Source of the DNA: Cryptomeria japonica
Taxonomy: Eukaryota > Streptophyta > Pinopsida > Cupressales > Cupressaceae
NCBI RefSeq assembly: GCF_030272615.1
Contig: NC_081406.1
Span: 267,023,692 to 267,087,691 of the forward strand
DNA: 64,000 nt
Direction of reading: 5' to 3'
A program made the translations under genes and the position numbers. Positions 35,237 through 46,104 of the stretch are shown here, piece by piece (the first letter of the stretch is position 1; each line of letters begins with the position of its first letter). Below the pieces are notes generated by a model. The model searched no databases and was not told the DNA's origin. It saw only the letters and a list, made by a program, of their open reading frames with translations.

Positions 35237-36612
35237 CTATATTTGATCAACTATTAACTGATAATAATCAAGCTTCCTCATGTCATGCTTGGTTTGGAAA
35301 TCAATCCAAACATATTTAATATGATGCACATGAACATATGCCTTTTTTAATTTATTTCTCATTTCATTGTAATCAAAGTCTCTCCTTGCCTTAAAAAACC
35401 TCATGGTTACTCTTCTCATTTCATCCTCCATTGCCTTGGCTTTGAATATAGAAGTGATGGAATACCTACCAATAGTAAGAGAGAATTTCATACCTATTTT
35501 ATGGGAGCCTGATTGAGCTTCATGAACTGCCACCATTTGACAAGCCAACTCCATCAAAACAATTTTGTCTAAGGGATATCTTGAGAGCACGAAAGGCTCA
35601 CCATTGAAACACCCAACCCTGAGATATGTGATGGTGGGGAATTTTAGGAACATGCATCCATATTCATTTACCACCTCCCAAGCATGACCTTATACCCTCT
35701 TATTGTATAAATCCTTATTCAACATGCGCATATGATACCCGAATAAGGAATCATTTACTCTTCGAAAATGATTGAAACTGTTCTTCAACACCAATCGGGA
35801 GTAGTATTCATTCACAATAATTTGTCTTTTGTCTCCCATGGTAGAGAGTCCTGAAAAATGTCTCATTGAAGTTGCTACATATACCAAATAAGAGGTCATG
35901 TAGAAATTGAGAGTGCTTGACACTTTGGCAGGCTACTCACATATAACATCACTGATTTTCTTACCCTAGAATATCCTTTCTTTATTATGTCTAATACCAT
36001 GGATATATTGATAAATCCATTTATAGTAGGTGTTAGAAGTGGGAATCCCTTTAACCCTACTCGAGAGAGTTACCAAATCATTTACCTCTTCAATGAAATC
36101 ACTTCTAGTAAAAGTCTCGGCCACCTGGAAATCGTAGGCCTCCGGGTCTTCAACCAATTATCATTTGTGTTCCTCCTGCATTTGTTCGAATTTCTATCAT
36201 AGTAAGCCTAAGCTGATTGTATGGTGATGTCTGAGTACTTCTCAATATTAGGATACTTGAAGATACTTTTGAAGAGATATTCATCCAACCTTATATATTT
36301 ATTGCCACTGGTATCATTTACACTTCTGCTTGCAAGATCAAATTGAATTGCGGCCACCATGAAAAATTTAGGGCTTTGAGTAGACATAGGGAAAGTTGCA
36401 ACCAAATAGATACCACTATTGATGATGGACTCCATTTTCTAGTATGAAGGAGGTTGTTTAAGCCACTTAAGAAACTCAACTAGGTTAACATGACCTATCT
36501 CTATGTCTCTTAGTTGGTCTATGTTTGATGAAACTAAAGAAGGTGGTAAGACCAAATGAGGGTCCTACTTTTAGAACTTCATCGCCTTCTTACTTGGAGA
36601 AGCTTCTGTCAT
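35237..36612 (-). pseudogene. unrecognised transposon ORF, copy 1
   Basis: Reads from ATG 36612 (MTEASPSKKAMKF) with TAA and TAG soon after, then from 36435 (MESIINSGIYLVATFPMSTQ), 36157, 35923 and 35674 to a stop at 35237. Together about 450 residues. Recognisable traits include LVTLSSRVKGIPTSNTYYKW, FYMTSYLVYVATSMRHFSG and NSFNHFRRVNDSLFGYHMRM. I do not know a named family; such ORFs seem to belong to large gymnosperm repeats (recollection, unverified). A second copy of its first third is at 38838-39255. The palindrome array begins 202 nt upstream of the start. Confidence 0.45.
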
Positions 36613-36813
36613 TTGTACAATGACAACACTGTAACGAGAAAAAATATCAGTACTTGAAGAAGTGCAATTGATCAACCATTTTGTTCATTCTAAGCTGAAC
36701 AAACTCTTGAATGTGATGCATTTGAAGCCATTAGGGTTTCTAAAACCCACATTGTATCTTGGAAGTTCAATGGTAAATCAGGCCTATGAACCCTATTTAT
36801 ATGTGTGCAATTA

Positions 36814-37207
36814 GTGTAATTTGGGTTTATAGGGCCGAATTACACTTTTGGCAAAGGGCGGCTCTCAGGTATAATTTGAGTTCATAACCCTAAATTGTAC
36901 TTCAAGGAAATATTAAAAATAGGTATAAGTTGGACGTATAGGTCTGATTTACACTTATTTGGTGCAAAAATAAAACATGTGTAAATCAGACGTATAAGTC
37001 TGACATACACCTTAATGAAGGGATGAAAATGTAAGGTGGGCTTAAGAACCCACCATACAGTTGGGGAAAAAAAAATCTAATGTAGGGCGGGTTTACAAAC
37101 CCATCATACACTTAAAAGCTTGAATGTTAGTGTAAGGCGGTTCTGCAAACCTACCATACACTTAAGTGATGGCAACAACAAAATCATCGTGCATGGTGGG
37201 TCATAGA
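36814..37207. repeat. array of 32-bp palindromic units, copy 1
   Basis: Seven complete units and one truncated, each exactly 32 bp: 36814-36845, 36869-36900, 36923-36954, 36979-37010, 37029-37060, 37080-37111, 37130-37161, and 37189-37207 cut by Copia-4. Start-to-start distances are 50-59 bp and the intervening spacers (18-27 bp) share no obvious sequence. Each unit has two arms of about 13 nt that are complementary, around a 6-nt centre (for example GTGTAAATCAGAC and GTCTGACATACAC). Arms differ between units but tend to match within a unit. Confidence 0.85.
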
Positions 37208-38213
37208 TGTTGGCATTATTTATTTATGTGTTGTCATTGATGTCAACACTGAGCTCCGGTTGGACATTGTTCTGTCCTAGTTGGACCTATTCTAATTTGA
37301 CTTGGTTTTGGCTGAGGTTTTCAGAGATTGTGATCTAGTGTGATCAGATTGTTTGATTCGGTTTTGGATGTTATTCAGTATGTTTATATTATTTTCATAT
37401 TCAGTTGGTTCATGATTTAGTGCTCTAGAAGCTATCATTTATGTTTTGGTTTGTCCATTGATATTATTGGTACCGGATGGCATTTGATGAAATGGTCAAC
37501 TAGTTTTGATTTGGCTTCTAGAAATCCTTCCTAATGTGCTGAAGGTGTCCTTGACTGTGTCATAATTGTTTGGTGGCTTCGCATTAGTTGGCGTGATGAT
37601 TTGATGATCCTATTTGGATCTAGTTGCTTATTCCGTGGTATTGACACTGAGGGTTTCTATCAGTTGGTGAAACGTGTTGCTATGTAATGTAAATCATAAT
37701 ATTGGCCTGATGGTATTGTGTGATGTAATTTATGTAGTTATGAGTTATGGGTTTAGGGTTTAGATAACCTTGTTTATCAAGGTTGATGATCTATATATAT
37801 ATAGGTGATATATTCATGTAATTTTTATGGTATGGTTATGTTTGCATTATCAAAGAGAGGTTTATGTGCCGACAAGGTTATATCATTCAACGAAGGTTTG
37901 TGCAGAGTTTGGTATTGTCGGGTAGACATTTGTGCTTAACTGGAACTGTATCAAGCATTAGCAGAAGTATTATTTGACTATGGGTAGGGTTTCCCACCAT
38001 GTTTTTTCCCTTAACCAAGTTTTCCACCTCAAAAATATTGGTGGTGTGTTCTATATTTTCATGCTTTATCTTTCACTATGTTGTTTTTATATTGCTCTAG
38101 TAGAAAGTTTATAATCTGCATTAATTGTTTAACTTGTGGAAAACTGATTCACCCCCTCCCCTCTCAATTTTCCTCTGATTCATTCTAACTATTGGAATAT
38201 GAAATTGTTAACA
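37208..38213 (+). repeat. Copia-4 5' LTR
   Basis: Begins TGTTGGCATTATTT inside the eighth palindrome unit and ends TTGTTAACA. The CTGATTCACCCCCTCCCCTCTC box is at about 38145. A primer site variant (ATTAGTATCAAAG) follows at 38214. The 3' half of the element is missing. Confidence 0.8.
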
Positions 38214-38268
38214 ATTAGTATCAAAGAAAGGTCCTCTCTTTAGAAGCTTAACCGCTTGAGGAGATCTG

Positions 38269-38837
38269 ATGGCATCAAGTTATACATTTAATCCCTACCG
38301 AAAGGAGAGTCCTAGATTTGATGGTACAAATTACAAATTATGGAAGGAGTGGATGAAGATTCATCTGAGATGTCTTGAAGCTGAAGTTTGGGAGATAGTA
38401 GAAAAAGGTTATACACCTCATGATCCCGATTCTGAAATTCTGACACCTCCTGATGAACAGAAGAGACTTGATAATGATGTTAGAGAAAAAGAAGCATTGT
38501 TAAGTGCCCCATCTGATGATAAATTGTTGAGTATCATAGAGCTGGAAAATGCAAATCAAATCTGGTCGAAGATTGAAACTCTATATGAAGACAACCAAGC
38601 AGAAAAGATTGCAAAACTTGAAGGTTTCCGAGTGAGATATGAAAATTTGAAGATGGAAGAAGATGAGAAGATAATTTCTTTCATTGATAGAGTGAATGAG
38701 ATTGTCATGAGAATCAAATGCTACGGTGGAACAGTTAATGAGGATGAGATTGTTTCAAAAATTCAGTGAGCTCTACCTCTGGCTTACAAGATGAAGGCTC
38801 CTACAATAAATGAACTCCAAACAATGTCAAATACTTT
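38269..38837 (+). pseudogene. Copia-4 gag fragment (UBN2 type)
   Basis: Opens MASSYTFNPYRKESPRFDG with NYKLWKEWMKIHLRC, then NANQIWSKIETLYEDN and LKMEEDEKIISFIDRVNEIV. After IQ a TGA stands where family members have Arg; ALPLAYKMKAPTINELQTM continues in frame. The fragment stops at about 38837, where it abuts copy 2 of the unrecognised ORF. There is no zinc knuckle, protease or pol. Confidence 0.88.
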
Positions 38838-39255
38838 TTGTCATAGTAGGCTTGAGCTGATTGCATGTGATGTCTGAGCACTTCTCAATATTAGGACACT
38901 TGAAGATAGTGTCGAAGAAATCTTCTTCCAACCTTATCAATTTCTTGCCATTGGTATCCTTTACACTTTTGCTTGCAGGATTAAAGTGATTTGTGGTTGC
39001 CATGACAAATTCAGGGTCTTGAGTAGACATAGGGAAAGCCACAACTAAATGGACACCACTGTTGATGATGGACTCCATTTTGTAGTATGAAGGAGACTGC
39101 TCAACCCTCTTAAGAAACTTAGCCAGGTCAACATGACCTATTATTGTGTCCCTTACTTGGTCTATGTTTGATGAAAGTGAAGAAGGCAGGAAGACCGGAT
39201 AAGGGTCCTACTTTTTGAACTTCATCGCCTTCTTGCTTGGAAAAGATTTTGTCAT
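38838..39255 (-). pseudogene. unrecognised transposon ORF, copy 2 (N-terminal third)
   Basis: ATG at 39255 (MTKSFPSKKAMKFKK), a TAG, then VRDTIIGHVDLAKFLKRVEQ, ESIINSGVHLVVAFPMSTQD and CPNIEKCSDI. It aligns with the start of copy 1 and shares with it a TAG before the DP dipeptide. It is cut at 38838 by the junction with Copia-4. The start is again 202 nt from the first palindrome unit. Confidence 0.5.
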
Positions 39256-39456
39256 TTGTACAATGGCAACACTGTAACAAGAAGAATTATCAGTATTTGG
39301 AGAAGTGCAATTGATGAACCATTTTATTTATTCTAAGTTGAACAAACTCTTGAATGTGATGCATTTGAAGCCATTAGGGTTTCCAAAATCCACAATGTAT
39401 CTTGGTAGTTCAATGGTAAATCGGGCCTATGAATCCTATTTACGTGTGTTCAATTA

Positions 39457-40613
39457 ATGCAATTTAGATTTATAGGCCCAAATTACACTTTTGGCAAAGT
39501 GTGGTTCTCAGGTATAATTCGCGTTCATAACCTCAAATTACACTTCAAGGAAATCTAAAAATAGGTGTAAATACACTTATTTGGCGCACAACAAAAACAA
39601 GTGTAAATTGGACCTATAAGTCTATCATACACCTTAATGAAGGGATCAAAGTGTAGAATGGGCTTATAAACCCACCTTACACTTGGAAGAAAAAAAAAAT
39701 CTAGTGTAGGGCGGGTTTACAAACCCATCATACACTTAAAAGCTTGAATGTTAGTGTAAGCTAGGTTTGCAAACCTACCATACACTTAAGTGATGGCAAC
39801 AACAAGATCACGGTGCATGGCAGATTGTAGACCTGTCATGCACCGAGTAAGATCTTAAGTGCATGGTAGGCCTATGGCCCTAGCATCCACTACCCATGCA
39901 AAATAAGTTCGAAGGGATGGAGTGTGAGTTAATGAACCCAAACTCCACCAAAGCTTGGTGTAGTTCTGGTTCACAAACCTGCACTGCACCAAGATTTAGG
40001 GAAGGTCAGAAACGATGTGCAAAACAAAAAACTTGATAATAAAGAGTGTTGCTTGGGTCCATAGACATGAGCAACACCATGTTTAAACATGGTGTTGTTT
40101 GGGTCAATGAACTTGAGCGATAGCCCATACGGCTAAAGCTATCAATCGAATCAAATGGAAATGCAATGCATTCAAAACACCTTATTCAAAAAATAAAAGG
40201 TTTTTTGAAACCCTAAAAGATAAAATGAATAAAGGACAAGGGATGAGAAGAGAAAAACTTACCCAGAAAAGATGGAATCACTTAGATCGGATCCGAATGA
40301 AAGCTTCTCCACCCACAACTTTTAAAAGCTTGGAATGAAAATTTGAAATTAAAATATAGAGTGAATAGATATAAAACCAAAGAAATGGTTTCCTATTCGA
40401 ATTATAAAAGTGGGTAATTAAAATCTCTAGAGCAATAAATACATGCAAATTGGGTTTGTTAACCCGATTTGCACCTACCAAGGTGCATTTCGGGTTTACA
40501 AACCCAATTTGCACGACACAAAACGGTAAAGAGGTGTAAATCGGGTTTATAAATCTGATTGACACCAAAAAAGCACACTTGGTGTAAGTTGAGTTTATGA
40601 CCTTGATTTACAC
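39457..40613. repeat. array of 32-bp palindromic units, copy 2
   Basis: About 17 units. Complete 32-bp units: 39457-39488, 39512-39543, 39601-39632, 39651-39682, 39704-39735, 39754-39785, 39859-39890, 39958-39989, 40046-40077, 40092-40123, 40443-40474, 40483-40514, 40534-40565 and 40582-40613. Near-length or shortened units: 39566-39577 (centre lost), 39813-39843 and 39922-39948. The first seven correspond one to one with copy 1. A unit-free gap lies at 40124-40442. Arm pairs covary strongly, for example GTGTTGCTTGGGT/ACATGAGCAACAC and ATGCAAATTGGGT/ACCCGATTTGCAC. Confidence 0.85.
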
Positions 40614-41632
40614 CTAGATTTCATATTTGGTGAAAAAAGAGAAAAAAACAAAGGACAATCGAGGTCTTGATGACGAATGCGTCTCGCAAAGTGCACATAG
40701 AACTTAAAAACCACAAATGAGCCAAAAATTTGTGGGGTTACCTCAAATTTTTTCCAATGTTAGAATTGAAGATAACAAACTTTTAAATGGTACCACTTTT
40801 TTGAATTCGAAACATGCGTCACATTCTATGTTTCACATACTATAGAATTAATTTATTTTTTAAAATTTTGTAACGCTTTCCCTAAGTTATGGTGGTGAGA
40901 CATGCGAGTTTTTATATTTTTAAAAAGTTGTAATAAAAAATTCATAATTAATTATTTACTACAAAAAAAATTACAAAAAAATATGCATCACATCCAGACA
41001 TGAGTCTTTTACTTATATCTTAAATTTCATTTAAAAAAAAAATTATGATTTGATTGTGGTTAGAGTGGTCAGGCAGACTCATGCTTCTTATCTTTTTCTA
41101 GAAATTTTAGTACTATTGCATTGAAATTTCAAATTTTTGCCAAATAGATTTCTTTTTCTTCCCAGAAAACAACTAGTAGCTTAAAAATTACATTCAATTT
41201 GCTACAGATTCTATTCTTACATATTTTTGAAATAATGTTGACTTATTCAATTACCTCAAGTTGGTTAACTTTGTTATTCTAAATTTTCATTGCCACTTAA
41301 GGGTCTAGTTTGGCCCACCATGATCTTACACATACCCCCTTGTGAAGATTTAAGGTGGATATGCGAGAGAGGAGCTGCTTGACCACTAGAAAATGGTATG
41401 CTTGATGATTATGAAATATTTTAGTCTGGAAGGTCCTCATAAAGATTACTACTTTTACCTTATGTTGCTTCTGAATCATTTTAGGAACCATAACACTATC
41501 TCTTTCCACTTCTATTTGTTTCACTCCTTGTAACACTTTGTCAAAAAAGCCTTAGACCCTTAAAACCAAGACAAAAAGGATGTGCCCTTGCAACACGACT
41601 TGATTTATAGACTGTATTCATTCTTTTTGGCT
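40614..41632. other. AT-rich stretch without recognised features
   Basis: No palindrome unit and no supportable ORF. Short open frames on the minus strand (41297-41536) show no family resemblance. Confidence 0.5.
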
Positions 41633-42443
41633 CTATGTCCGCCTAGGAATATTGAGTGCTTCCCCCTTGTTAATAGGTGTACCTAGTACTTGGACCAAAC
41701 ATTGCATTCGACAACCTGAGGTTGCTTTCATTGCTTCATGTAGAACTCCCTCCACCACAATGATAATTTTAGAAATTGATGTGCTCAAAACCCAAAAGCC
41801 CTCGACAAGCAAGAAGAAAGGAAAGAACACAAGGTGTATGAAGATTACTGTTTTAAAAGAGTCGAGTAAGGAGGAAGAGGATGAAAATGAGAGCAATAGG
41901 AATGAAGGTAGAAGAAGGTCAAACAAATAGGCCTCTCGTGATTCTGGGAGGGGTAAAAGATTAAAGCTTAATTATGGCTCAGAAGAAAACGAAGGGGAAT
42001 AAGGGAAGGAGTGTGACGAAAAAGAAGATGAGGTAAATGTTGATGGTCATTGGGAGAATTTGGATGAGAACCCAAAGAAGTCGATTAATATCAGCTAGAT
42101 TGAATAGGGGAACCCAATTGGGGATGAAAGATTGGAAGAGGTTGCCATAGAGGAGGATGTGAAGATGAATGTTGTGGGTGAGAGTTGCACAGGATGTCAG
42201 AGGGCCGACAAACAATTGAAGGAAATGGGGGAGGAACTGCATAAGCTGAAGGAGAAAATCCTTGAGTTGGAAACAAAGATGTGCAACATATGCAAATTCA
42301 GCCTCAAGGTTATGCACAGTTCGACAACTTCACTTTTCTTAATATAGGACAAGGTGCTTGGCGATGCTACGTGCGAGAATGACATTCACAATGAGCTTTT
42401 TTAAGTTCCTGACTGAAGATTTGAACAATGCCCTACTGCAAAC
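41633..42443 (+). pseudogene. acidic coiled-coil ORF tail, possibly LINE-derived
   Basis: Plus-strand pieces 41652-41930 (Ser/Lys/Glu-rich, SSKEEEDENESNRNEGRRRS) and 42132-42347 (CTGCQRADKQLKEMGEELHK, then LKEKILELETKMCNICKF) are connected by in-frame sequence with several stops. A charged region followed by a heptad-like coiled coil resembles the tail of ORF3 in the minus-strand LINE of this window, but I see no direct identity. After the solo LTR the sequence continues at 44167. Confidence 0.3.
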
Positions 42444-42556
42444 TGTAATGTCCCTACTAGTTAGGGATCACTATCTTGCAAAACAGATTGTTAGAATACA
42501 ACAGATATATATGTATGCGGGAAAAGCGGGTCGATAGAACTCGAAATGTGATGTCT

Positions 42557-42590
<34 letters not shown>

Positions 42591-44166
42591 CTATCTTGCA
42601 ATCTAACTTTAAAATACTTAATCAATATAATCACAACTCTCATCTAATAAAAAGGATACGAATGCCATACAACGATATGTCCTTAGGCGGCCATGAAGCT
42701 CGCCTTCTTGGAACCCATCTTGGTTCCAAGCCCTCCAGGAAGTTGAAGGTGAATTCGACTCCTGTCTTGAATGTAATTTCTTACATCCAAGCCCTCCAGG
42801 AAATCGAAGGTTAATTCGATTCATGGCTTAGGTGTAATTTCTTACACCCAAGCCATCCAAGGAGGACCCTATGTCCATTCCTTGCCTTGGCTGATGCACC
42901 TCATCACCCAAGTCCTCAGAGGGGATCGGCCAGATCTGTCTCTTCTTGGTGAACTTATTCAACCAAGCCATACATATGCATATAGTTATTCAGTATATAT
43001 ACTGCCCTAGGGATTATCATAATCCCTTCCTTAGACTAAGCGAGTTTCCTCCCTCTAGCCTCCATCATATAATCACATTTATATTACATTTCCATTTATA
43101 TTTACATCTTCCTAACTTGACATGTATTCCATAACATATATCTCAGAAATTGTCCATTATCAAATATTCACATTTATTAATTTATATTCCTACTATTCAT
43201 TGATACGTATTCCTTAACATACGTCTATACATATCCATTAATATCTGAAAATCATTCATTAATATCTGTATTAGACTGTTCATTACTGTATTCATTAATA
43301 TATATATTAATTTACTATATCCATTAATATATGTATTAAAAATATTCAGTATTCATTAACATAAGTACTATCATTTTCATTTTATATATCTATTAACATA
43401 TATAATAACATGTTCATACAACTTACCTTTTGCTGTCGTAGCTTCTGACCTTCTTCCTTGCCACGCAGCAGCCTTTCTATCCTCCGTGCCTTTTCCTTTT
43501 GTTTGATCTGTGGTAGTCTGGGCTTTATACCCATGGAGAGGGATAGGCGTGACCCTCCACGAGGCCCCTTCCATGGGAAGGGGTGTGACGGGTTGCAGCC
43601 TAGGCTACAGCTACCATCACACCACTTCCCTTATGAGGGAAAGGGTGTGATGGTAGTCGCAGCCTATGTTGCGGCTTCCGTCCCACCACTTCCCACCAAG
43701 GGGGGGGAGGGGGGGGTGAGGGTGTCCACGTGACCTTCCCTTAATACATATATCTACGTGCTTTTAAATATTTCATTGCCCATTTAATATATTAAATGTC
43801 TTTACGTAATTTTCCCAATTTAAAATATAATAATTTATTCTATGTAAATAATATATTAATATTATTTAATGTTTTAATTCCCTCATTTTGCTAATTGTTT
43901 TTACATTATTTTATTTCCATAATATATCATTGCCTATTTAATATATCTACATAATTTTCCCAATTAAAATATAATAATTTATTCTATGTAAATAATATAT
44001 TAATATTATTTAATGTTTTAATTCCATAATATATTAATATATTACAATTGTCTTATATCATTTTACTTTCCTAATATATTAATATATTACATTATTTTAA
44101 TAATAGTCTTTTAATTCATTACATCGTTATAAGGTTTACATCGGGCAGTGAGGTGGGGTTATCACA
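42444..44166. mobile_element. solo LTR, Gypsy-like, duplication CAAAC
   Basis: Starts TGTAATGTCCCTACTAG and ends GGGGTTATCACA. The same 5 bp, CAAAC, lie at 42439-42443 and 44167-44171. No internal coding sequence is present, so this is a single LTR left by LTR-LTR recombination. Inside: a (TA)n run at about 42563-42588, tandem copies of an AAGCCCTCCAGGAA module (42730-42860), GGGTGTGA modules (43580-43720) with a G-rich run, and a direct repeat of about 75 bp at 43807-43882 and 43951-44025. Orientation is uncertain. Confidence 0.85.
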
Positions 44167-45655
44167 CAAACGAACTAGTTTAGTGTTATAGGGGCCTTCT
44201 TTTTTGTTGTTTTTGTTTATTGGAGCTTGGCTCTTAAGATAAACTTATTAGGTTATTACAATATGTTTTATGTTAGTTGATGTTTTGGACTTTGGTTATT
44301 CTTTGGTTATTTATGTTCACTGCTTTCGAACTGTTGTGAATCTAGTTGTTATTGGTTGGTTGTTGTTTTTGGATGCCTTCGAGCTGTGGATGTTATAGGG
44401 ACAACACCCTTGTTATGTTGCTTTTAATATCAATTTGTTTTTGACAACTTGCCAACTTAAATTAAGTTGCATTCGTTCATATTCGGTTTTCTCACATTTC
44501 AAAACCATTTCACTTATATTGTAAATAATTAAACAATCAATCCTAACAAAAGTACATTTCAACACCAATTCACTTATATTATAAATAATCTGAGTTACTT
44601 GCTTTGGCATCTATAGCCGAGATATGGGTCCTGGTTCGAGCTAGGTCTAATTCACGTTAGAATCAGCAGTCACGGTGGCATTTGTGATCGTGGAGGAGGA
44701 TAGTTCATCATTGGTCTAAGAAGTTTATTAATTGTGTTAGATGTTTTGACGGTCAAAAAACATTAGATTTAATTTTAAACTTTAAAGTTTTTTTTTTATA
44801 AATTTATAATTCATTCGTATATATACATAATATATTAATTATAAATATACGATTTTACAAGTTTTTATACTAATGAATCCAAAACGAATTTTCAAAATTT
44901 TGTCAACAGGTGAACTGGATTCTTAAATCTGGACCCGTGTCCGAACCCAAACACAACTTAGCAAATAATTAAACAATTAATTCAAATTGTTGTTCATTGA
45001 CAGCATCCAAACCAGTTGTCGTTCGATGCAGTACCTAGTAGCACTTTAGTTAGTCTTTCTTTTTCTTATATGTTTGTAGTTTTTTTCTTTTTTTCCTACT
45101 ATGACTGTTGTTCTTTAACGCACTATTTTTTGGTTCAGTTGGGCAACTAGGATATAAGAGAAGAACCAGGGAGTTATCCTAACCAATACCAATTGGATGC
45201 ATGGGCTCTCCATGGCAGTAGCCAGACGTATATCACAACTTGTCATCCGTCACCTATATAACCTATAACTGATCGAGAATTCAAATTATTATAGATCCAT
45301 TAAAAGGTAGTCTCAACTCAATAAGTACTTTGGAAATTTATTATGAATATCCAAAACAAACATCGAGATTGGCTTATCAGTCACATAAATTCAAAATATA
45401 AATAATGTGATTCAACCTGTGGCTCACAGAATCGTTTATTTTACGTTTATTCCACGTTTATTCCATTCAGCTCCATGCCTTGCCAAGCGTATGTTTATAC
45501 ACTTTCTTTCTGTGTTTGTTTACAGATAAAGCTGAAGTGATATCACACTAAATAGTAACTCCAATTTGTTGCTTATATGAAATATTCTCTGCCTTGTAAT
45601 TACATGGTGGGCATAGATGACAGTCCTAGTATTTCCATTTAAAAAAACGTATACC
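44167..45655. other. relic and AT-rich flank, no clear gene
   Basis: 44167-44440 continues the relic interrupted by the solo LTR and resembles a 3' untranslated tail (GGGACAACACCCTTG, then TTTTAATATCAATTTG). From 44440 on I see no family. TTTATT words at 45437-45465 read as AATAAA on the minus strand, about 200 nt past the stop of the acyl-CoA dehydrogenase gene, and are candidate polyadenylation signals. Confidence 0.4.
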
Positions 45656-45847
45656 TTACAGTCTTGCTCTTGATAATTCAATCTTTGCTATAGTTCCAAG
45701 ATGGACCTCATCTGGGCCATCTGCTAATCGTAATGTTCGAGCAGTAGCCCAGAGGTGGGAAAGTACGAGATCTGTGCTAACACCTGCCCCACCATGCACC
45801 TGGATTGCTGTATCCAGCACTTTCAATGCCATGTTTGGAGCAGTAAC
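45656..45847 (-). CDS. acyl-CoA dehydrogenase ACAD10/IBR3-like, last exon
   Basis: 64 codons including TAA (45658-45656), preceded by an acceptor CAG. The reading contains [40 protein letters not shown] and [17 protein letters not shown]. The Q-HGG-G stretch and the [12 protein letters not shown] block are typical of the C-terminal helical domain of acyl-CoA dehydrogenases, and the ending is that of the ACAD10/11 group (plant IBR3, a peroxisomal protein of indole-3-butyric acid metabolism). The terminus ARL could act as a weak peroxisomal signal (inference; canonical is SKL or SRL). No stop or shift: it looks functional. Confidence 0.88.
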   Translation of the reverse strand, partial: VTAPNMALKVLDTAIQVHGGAGVSTDLVLSHLWATARTLRLADGPDEVHLGTIAKIELSRARL

Positions 45848-45999
45848 CTGTTTCGTACCATATGAAAATGAGCCATTGAAAAGATGAACTATTTTCTCTC
45901 CTTAAAAATTGCACTAATCAAGATAATAGAAACATACTACATTCAAAACGAACAAAGAATGATTCTTCACACATGGAAACAAGTTGAGCAGATATTTAC

Positions 46000-46104
46000 C
46001 TTGGCCATGGCAATTGCTCCTTTGGCAACTTTATTTCCATGTAAGTCTAACTGATTTGCAGCTTCGAGGACCATGAGTCTCGCTTTCTCTATTTCTATAC
46101 GGCA
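46000..46104 (-). CDS. acyl-CoA dehydrogenase ACAD10/IBR3-like, penultimate exon
   Basis: 35 codons in phase 0 between acceptor AG (46106-46105) and donor GT (45999-45998). Reads CRIEIEKARLMVLEAANQ, then GNKVAKGAIAMAK, and joins directly to [10 protein letters not shown] of the last exon through a 152-nt intron. This is the helix before the flavin-binding C-terminal stretch of the family. No earlier exon is recognisable to the right, up to the window end. Confidence 0.87.

Noticed and set aside
36814-40613. A true CRISPR array
   Set aside because: Repeat length and spacing look similar, but the units differ from one another in sequence, the locus is in a plant transposon and there is no associated Cas-like gene.
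43377-43733. Short ORFs in the solo LTR
   Set aside because: Their reading follows the tandem GC-rich modules of the LTR and has no domain.
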